Shown: piece after piece, positions 6,263 through 9,927 of the stretch | How the letters are laid out: every line of letters starts with the position of its first letter | Position numbering within the stretch: the first letter of the stretch is position 1 | NCBI GenBank assembly: GCA_937915285.1 | Contig: CALDNG010000108.1 | Span: forward strand, 1-9,927 | DNA: 9,927 bases | Direction: 5' to 3' | From: an uncultured Desulfomonile sp. | GTDB taxonomy: Bacteria > Desulfobacterota > Desulfomonilia > Desulfomonilales > Desulfomonilaceae | Notes under the pieces: model-generated | Told to the model about the DNA's origin: nothing | Database searches by the model: none | Seen by the model: only the letters and a program-made list of their open reading frames with translations | Made by a program: the position numbers and the translations under genes

Positions 6263-7639
6263 ATGGAATTGCCCTCGCGACGAATTTACAGTGTATCCGA
6301 GCTAACGGATCAGATAAAGGCTACCCTGGAATCCAATTTTACATCGGTATGGGTGCAAGGCGAGGTATCCAACTACAAAAAAGCTCCGTCGGGCCATGCT
6401 TACTTTACGTTGAAGGATGAATCGTCGCAGATCAGATGCGTCATGTTCAAGCTTCAGAGCCGTTTCATGAAATTCCGGGTTGATGACGGCTTGAACGTTA
6501 TCGCCTGGGGTCGTCTGAGCGTTTATGGTCCTCGAGGTGATTATCAGTTATTAGTGGACACCATGGAGCCGGCCGGTATCGGAAGTCTCATGCTGTCATT
6601 TGAGCAACTCAAGATGAAGCTGGCCGCTGAAGGACTTTTTGATGAGACAAAAAAACGGATGTTGCCAAAATCCCCCGGAACAGTAGGGGTGGTGACATCC
6701 TCCACAGGGGCCGCTGTCAGGGACATAATAAAAATAATCCACAGGCGTTCCCCAAACATGAATGTTTTAGTCAGTCCGGCGTCTGTTCAGGGTGATCGGG
6801 CGCCTCAGGAGATTGTTGAAGCCCTTGGCCGGATTTCGATGCAGGCGGATGTAGATGTAATAATAATTGGCCGTGGAGGTGGATCAACGGAGGATCTGTG
6901 GGCTTTCAACTCGGAGGACGTAGTGCGGGCAGTGGCCTTCTGTCCTAAACCTATTGTGAGCGCTGTGGGGCACGAAACTGACTTCACTCTTACTGATTTT
7001 GCCGCAGATGTAAGGGCCTCGACACCATCAGCAGCGGCCGAACTGGTGGCCCCAGACGCCATGGAACAAAAAATGGCCGTTGAGGCATGTTTCTCGCGGC
7101 TGAAAAGCTCTGTTTACAACAGCCTGGAGAGGCGTTTGTCCGGGTTGCAGGAGTTACGCCGCAGATTGTATGATCCCCGGCGCTCGATTGTCCAAAAACG
7201 ACAGCAGTTAGACGAGATGGCGATTCGCTTGGGTAACATCGTGCTCCGAAGCCTCGAGGCGCGTTCTAGGGATTGCGCTGATTTGAACCGAAGACTCAGG
7301 ATTGATCTGTTGACGAGGAAACTGGCCCTTTGCAATGATGAGACACAGGTTCTCATTTCAAGGTTTTCCCGTTTAGTCAACTTGCGTCTGGATCAGGCAA
7401 GAAGTTCCCTGAAGGAACTTGCGGAAAGGATGGACAACCTGAGTCCACTCAAAACCCTGGCAAGGGGCTATTCTATAGCATTCAGACTGGATGACGGGAG
7501 GACGATCACTGATTCTGATACCGTTGCGTTGGGTGAGAGTCTGAGACTAAAACTTGCCAGGGGAGAATTGATCACACGGGTGGAACAAAAAATACGGAAT
7601 CAAAAAGAGAAAGACCTATCAGGGACCGATGAAGGATGA
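6263..7639 (+). CDS. xseA: Exodeoxyribonuclease VII large subunit
   Basis: XseA is the catalytic subunit of exonuclease VII, which degrades single-stranded DNA from both ends in repair and recombination. The 458-residue protein has an N-terminal OB fold (about 7-105, with VWVQGEVSNYKKAPSGHAYFTLKDE), a linker with GLFDETKKRMLP (about 124-135) and GVVTSSTGAAVRDI, then the catalytic core GRGGGSTEDLWAFNSEDVVRA (about 203-223) and GHETDFTLTDFAADVRASTPSAAAELVAP (about 236-264). A long, charged, probably coiled-coil region follows, and LARGYSIAF begins the C-terminal strand segment. AAGGTG 5 bases before the ATG gives clear support for the start. It follows trmFO by 12 bases, and the phosphatase gene overlaps its end. 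The small subunit XseB, normally needed in several copies per large subunit, is not encoded next to it. Confidence 0.97.
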   Translation: MELPSRRIYSVSELTDQIKATLESNFTSVWVQGEVSNYKKAPSGHAYFTLKDESSQIRCVMFKLQSRFMKFRVDDGLNVIAWGRLSVYGPRGDYQLLVDTMEPAGIGSLMLSFEQLKMKLAAEGLFDETKKRMLPKSPGTVGVVTSSTGAAVRDIIKIIHRRSPNMNVLVSPASVQGDRAPQEIVEALGRISMQADVDVIIIGRGGGSTEDLWAFNSEDVVRAVAFCPKPIVSAVGHETDFTLTDFAADVRASTPSAAAELVAPDAMEQKMAVEACFSRLKSSVYNSLERRLSGLQELRRRLYDPRRSIVQKRQQLDEMAIRLGNIVLRSLEARSRDCADLNRRLRIDLLTRKLALCNDETQVLISRFSRLVNLRLDQARSSLKELAERMDNLSPLKTLARGYSIAFRLDDGRTITDSDTVALGESLRLKLARGELITRVEQKIRNQKEKDLSGTDEG

Positions 7640-8441
7640 CATGACTGTTAAACCTGATCTTGAAGATATACGCTTATTCATGCTGGATATTGCCGACTCG
7701 GCCGGGCAAATCCTGATGTCCAATTTCAGGAAGGATCTGACCGTAGAATCAAAGGATGACCGAATAGGCGGAATCGACATAGTCACCAATGCCGACAAGG
7801 CATCGGAAGATGCCATAATAAAGCGGATCAGTAAACGATTCCCGGACCATGATGTCCTTGCCGAGGAGACTTCAGGGGAGATAACAGGCTCACCCTGGCT
7901 CTGGGTCATAGATCCACTTGATGGCACAGTGAACTTTGCTCATAACTATCCCCACTTTGCCATTTCAATAGCGCTGCTGGAAAGAGGGGATGTGATAGCC
8001 GGAGTTGTATGTGATCCTCTTAAGAAAGAGACATACCATGCTATCAAAGGGGTAGGGGCATTTCTGAACGGGAGGTCTATCCGGGTTTCAGGGGCCGATA
8101 CCCTGAACAGAAGCATTGTGGGAACCGGATTCCCCTATGACAAGGCTTTTACGTCTGACAACAACCTAACCGAATTTTCGAAAGTCCTCCCAAAGGTTCA
8201 GGGTATGCGAAGGCTTGGTTCAGCGGCCCTTGACCTGGCCTATGTAGCCTGTGGCCGATTGGATGGTTTTTGGGAACTCAAACTGAAGCCATGGGACGTG
8301 GCCGCGGGAATTCTGCTGGTTGAGGAGGCTGGAGGCAATGTATCCAACCGTTTTGGGCAAGAATTCGATTTGTATAGCCCCAGCATATTGGCTACAAACG
8401 GGCTCATACATCAGGAGATGATCAAAGTCCTCAACGGATGA
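7629..8441 (+). CDS. suhB: Inositol-1-monophosphatase family protein (SuhB-type)
   Basis: The family hydrolyses myo-inositol monophosphates and related sugar phosphates using magnesium ions; SuhB of enterobacteria also takes part in rRNA antitermination. At 270 residues the length is typical. The metal-binding motifs are intact: VLAEETSG (E79/E80), WVIDPLDGTVNFAHNYP (D95, D98), and KPWDVAAGILLVEEAGG (D223). GGIDIVTNADKASE (47-60) is the usual N-terminal signature. The 7629 ATG overlaps the xseA stop by 11 bases and has AGGGA 3 bases upstream. A second ATG at 7641, just after that stop, has GAAGGA 4 bases upstream and would remove four residues. Either gives tight coupling to xseA. The exact substrate is not readable; the fructose-bisphosphatase-like or NADP phosphatase activities known in some relatives remain possible. 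Confidence 0.92.
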   Translation: MKDDMTVKPDLEDIRLFMLDIADSAGQILMSNFRKDLTVESKDDRIGGIDIVTNADKASEDAIIKRISKRFPDHDVLAEETSGEITGSPWLWVIDPLDGTVNFAHNYPHFAISIALLERGDVIAGVVCDPLKKETYHAIKGVGAFLNGRSIRVSGADTLNRSIVGTGFPYDKAFTSDNNLTEFSKVLPKVQGMRRLGSAALDLAYVACGRLDGFWELKLKPWDVAAGILLVEEAGGNVSNRFGQEFDLYSPSILATNGLIHQEMIKVLNG

Positions 8442-8560
8442 AAACACTTCTTAGCTATCAATTATCAACGACGGTTGCTCAAGCTGCTTCAACAAAATGC
8501 GGTTTGTTTAAAAAAACATGAATCTTTGAGAGCCGAGCACAATTGGCTGAACTCTGATTT

Positions 8561-8568
8561 GGAAGGGA
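8561..8568 (+). promoter_or_regulatory. Shine-Dalgarno supporting a TTG start
   Basis: The purine run GGAAGGGA ends 9 bases before the TTG at 8578. An in-frame TGA at 8548-8550 leaves no ATG or GTG between it and this point, so this site decides the TTG as start. The 136 bases between the phosphatase stop and this gene contain no other convincing signal. Confidence 0.6.
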
Positions 8569-8577
8569 ACCCGATTT

Positions 8578-9321
8578 TTGGATAACAGGGAAATCAAGGG
8601 ATTTGCGCGTGACATGGGCGCGGACCTGGTCGGAATTGCCGATTTGGCGTTACTGGAAGGTCTGCAGACAGAGCCAAACAATCTGATGAACAATTTCAAG
8701 AGGGCCATCAGCATTGCAGTGCGGCTGTCCGACGGAATCATAGACCCGATAGCGGATAGGCCTACGCCACTGTATCAACAGCATTACCTTAAAGTTAACG
8801 CTTTGCTCGATGACATCGCCCTACGTGTATCCCAGTTCATTCAGGACAGCAAGGCCGTGGCGCTTCCAATACCTGCCTCGCAAGTCCTTAACAAGGAGGA
8901 CTGGTATTCATACATATCCCACAAGGCGGTTGCGATAGCTGCAGGCATCGGTTGGCAGGGAAAAAGCCTCCTGGTGGTAAGCCCTGATTACGGACCACGT
9001 ATAAGGCTTGTTACAGTGCTGACGGACCTCTCGTTGAGACCCGACAAACCCATTAGGAACAGGTGCGGAAAATGCACATCCTGCGCTGAAGCCTGCCCTG
9101 CGAAGGCCATCAAGGATGTGAACACGAAATGGCATTACTCTGATCGAGATGAGGCCCTGTTCTTCCAGCGATGTGTGGAGAGAGTGACTAAAAATCAGGT
9201 TGAGATTCCTTTTGTTGAGAGTCCGATATGTGGGGTGTGCATTCGGGCCTGCCCTTGGGGAGCGCGGAAAAAAGGCCGTAAAATCAACAATAACTATAAC
9301 GGGAATTTCGACAAATACTGA
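8578..9321 (+). CDS. QueG-like double 4Fe-4S cluster protein
   Basis: The 247-residue protein belongs to the epoxyqueuosine-reductase (QueG) superfamily, cobalamin- and iron-sulfur-dependent enzymes; QueG performs the last step of queuosine synthesis. The N-terminus has the QueG-like IKGFARDMGADLVGIADLALL. The centre has AVAIAAGIGWQGKSLLVVSPDYGPRIRLVTVLTDLSL (about 117-153), parallel to the QueG AGLGWIGKN...LLI region. Two ferredoxin-type cluster motifs follow: CGKCTSCAEACP (C163, C166, C169, C173) and C199 plus CGVCIRACPW (C218, C221, C225). True QueG is about 350-390 residues with a C-terminal HEAT-like tRNA-binding part, which is absent here. The catalytic DTxP stretch before the AGLGW motif reads WYSY instead. 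I therefore call it QueG-like rather than QueG; the substrate is unknown. The TTG start is supported by a good ribosome site. Corrinoid binding is inferred only. Confidence 0.82.
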   Translation: MDNREIKGFARDMGADLVGIADLALLEGLQTEPNNLMNNFKRAISIAVRLSDGIIDPIADRPTPLYQQHYLKVNALLDDIALRVSQFIQDSKAVALPIPASQVLNKEDWYSYISHKAVAIAAGIGWQGKSLLVVSPDYGPRIRLVTVLTDLSLRPDKPIRNRCGKCTSCAEACPAKAIKDVNTKWHYSDRDEALFFQRCVERVTKNQVEIPFVESPICGVCIRACPWGARKKGRKINNNYNGNFDKY

Positions 9322-9407
9322 TATGTCTATGGGGTGTGGTCTAAACGTTAGGATTTGGATTGACTTTGAATGAATTTGTTGATGGACGACCCTGAAGGTA
9401 AGATAGA

Positions 9408-9927
9408 ATGGATGAATATGACGGGAAGAAAAATCTTCACTGGGAACTGGTTGAAAGTTCTCAGGTCGGTTCTTATAACCTCTTTTCTGTAAATATTAAC
9501 AAAAACCGGTCTCCAAGAACGGGAAAGATACATGAGTTCCAGGTGTTGGGCAGCCCTGATTGGGTTGCCGTCATTGCCCTTACCAGATCAGGGAACATCA
9601 TACTTGTCAACCAGTACAGGCATGGAGTTGCCAGGCTTTCGCTGGAATTGCCAGGCGGCTTGGTTAAGCCCGGTCAGACCCCTGAACAGAGCGCAAGGGA
9701 GGAGCTTGAAGAAGAGACTGGTTACCGAGCTAGTGTATTTGAATATCTCGGGTGGATGTATCCCTTGCCAGCCCTTTTTACCAACAAATTCCACGTCTAT
9801 TATGCGGCAAATGCTGAGCCGAGCGGAACCTTCAATCCCGATGAGACGGAAGAACTCGAAACCGTCCTGGCTCCAGCCTCCCAGGTAAGACGTTTTATCC
9901 GTAATGGAAAAATAAATTGCGGAGTGA
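9408..9927 (+). CDS. NUDIX hydrolase, probable ADP-ribose pyrophosphatase type (3' end cut by window)
   Basis: NUDIX enzymes of this type hydrolyse nucleoside-diphosphate sugars such as ADP-ribose. The visible 173 residues open with MDEYDGKKNLHWELVESSQVGSYNLFSVN. A strand ending VAVIALTRSGNIILVNQYRHGVARLSLELPGG follows, and then the Nudix helix GLVKPGQTPEQSAREELEEETGY. The QYRHG and ELPGG motifs fit the ADP-ribose pyrophosphatase group. The catalytic EEL-EEETG glutamates are kept, but the first Glu of the box is Gln and the box Arg is Glu. The ATG has AAGG 9 bases upstream, and an in-frame TAA four codons upstream rules out a longer form. The frame is still open at the window end, and few residues should be missing given the family length of about 180-200. 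It follows the QueG-like gene by 86 bases. Confidence 0.9.
   Translation, partial: MDEYDGKKNLHWELVESSQVGSYNLFSVNINKNRSPRTGKIHEFQVLGSPDWVAVIALTRSGNIILVNQYRHGVARLSLELPGGLVKPGQTPEQSAREELEEETGYRASVFEYLGWMYPLPALFTNKFHVYYAANAEPSGTFNPDETEELETVLAPASQVRRFIRNGKINCGV

Noticed and set aside
8490..8511. AACAAA / TTTGTT hairpin between suhB and the QueG-like gene
   Set aside because: The stem is six A/T-rich pairs with one G-C pair and no T run follows on the plus strand, so it is not a credible terminator.
9532..9888. 118-codon plus-strand frame near the right end
   Set aside because: It is in a different frame from the NUDIX gene, which has the recognisable Nudix box and a good ribosome site over the same bases.

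Overview
The window is ordinary chromosomal bacterial DNA that most resembles a sulfate-reducing or syntrophic deltaproteobacterium (Desulfobacterota). The basis is the gene content: a reduced mannose-family PTS with its own HPr and Enzyme I, folate-dependent TrmFO, an RlpA lipoprotein, and a one-piece tmRNA with the tag ADNYEYALAA. The genus cannot be fixed by reading alone. No transposase, phage gene, CRISPR array, tRNA or rRNA was seen.

Left part (about 1-4100, all on the minus strand). Read in transcription order, a probable operon runs: a PTS IID-type membrane subunit, HPr (GTG start, overlapping the IID stop codon), Enzyme I, then smpB. The tmRNA gene ssrA follows with its own promoter. 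Carbon/PTS signalling and trans-translation rescue are therefore neighbours. The IID gene opens the operon without the IIA, IIB or IIC partners it normally needs.

Middle (3861-4271). A 411-base gene-free divergent region separates the IID operon from rlpA. Its plus-strand side holds a perfect-consensus sigma70 promoter for rlpA. Its minus-strand side holds a candidate promoter followed by about 120 bases rich in inverted repeats. One arm there can pair with either of two others, and the local hairpin ends in a short T run. It could be an attenuator-like leader for the PTS operon or a dispersed palindromic element. This is the least explained part of the window.

Right part (4272-9927, all on the plus strand). 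The order is rlpA (lipoprotein with a double-psi beta-barrel), trmFO (tRNA m5U54 methylation), xseA (exonuclease VII large subunit), a suhB-type inositol monophosphatase overlapping the xseA end, a short QueG-like protein with two 4Fe-4S cluster motifs that starts at TTG, and a NUDIX hydrolase that runs off the window. trmFO, xseA and suhB are packed like an operon. The usual small-subunit gene xseB is not next to xseA.

I found no clear new defence or mobile system. The items most worth checking are the structured leader in front of the PTS operon, the orphan IID arrangement, and the QueG-like paralogue that lacks the canonical catalytic Asp position and the C-terminal repeats.
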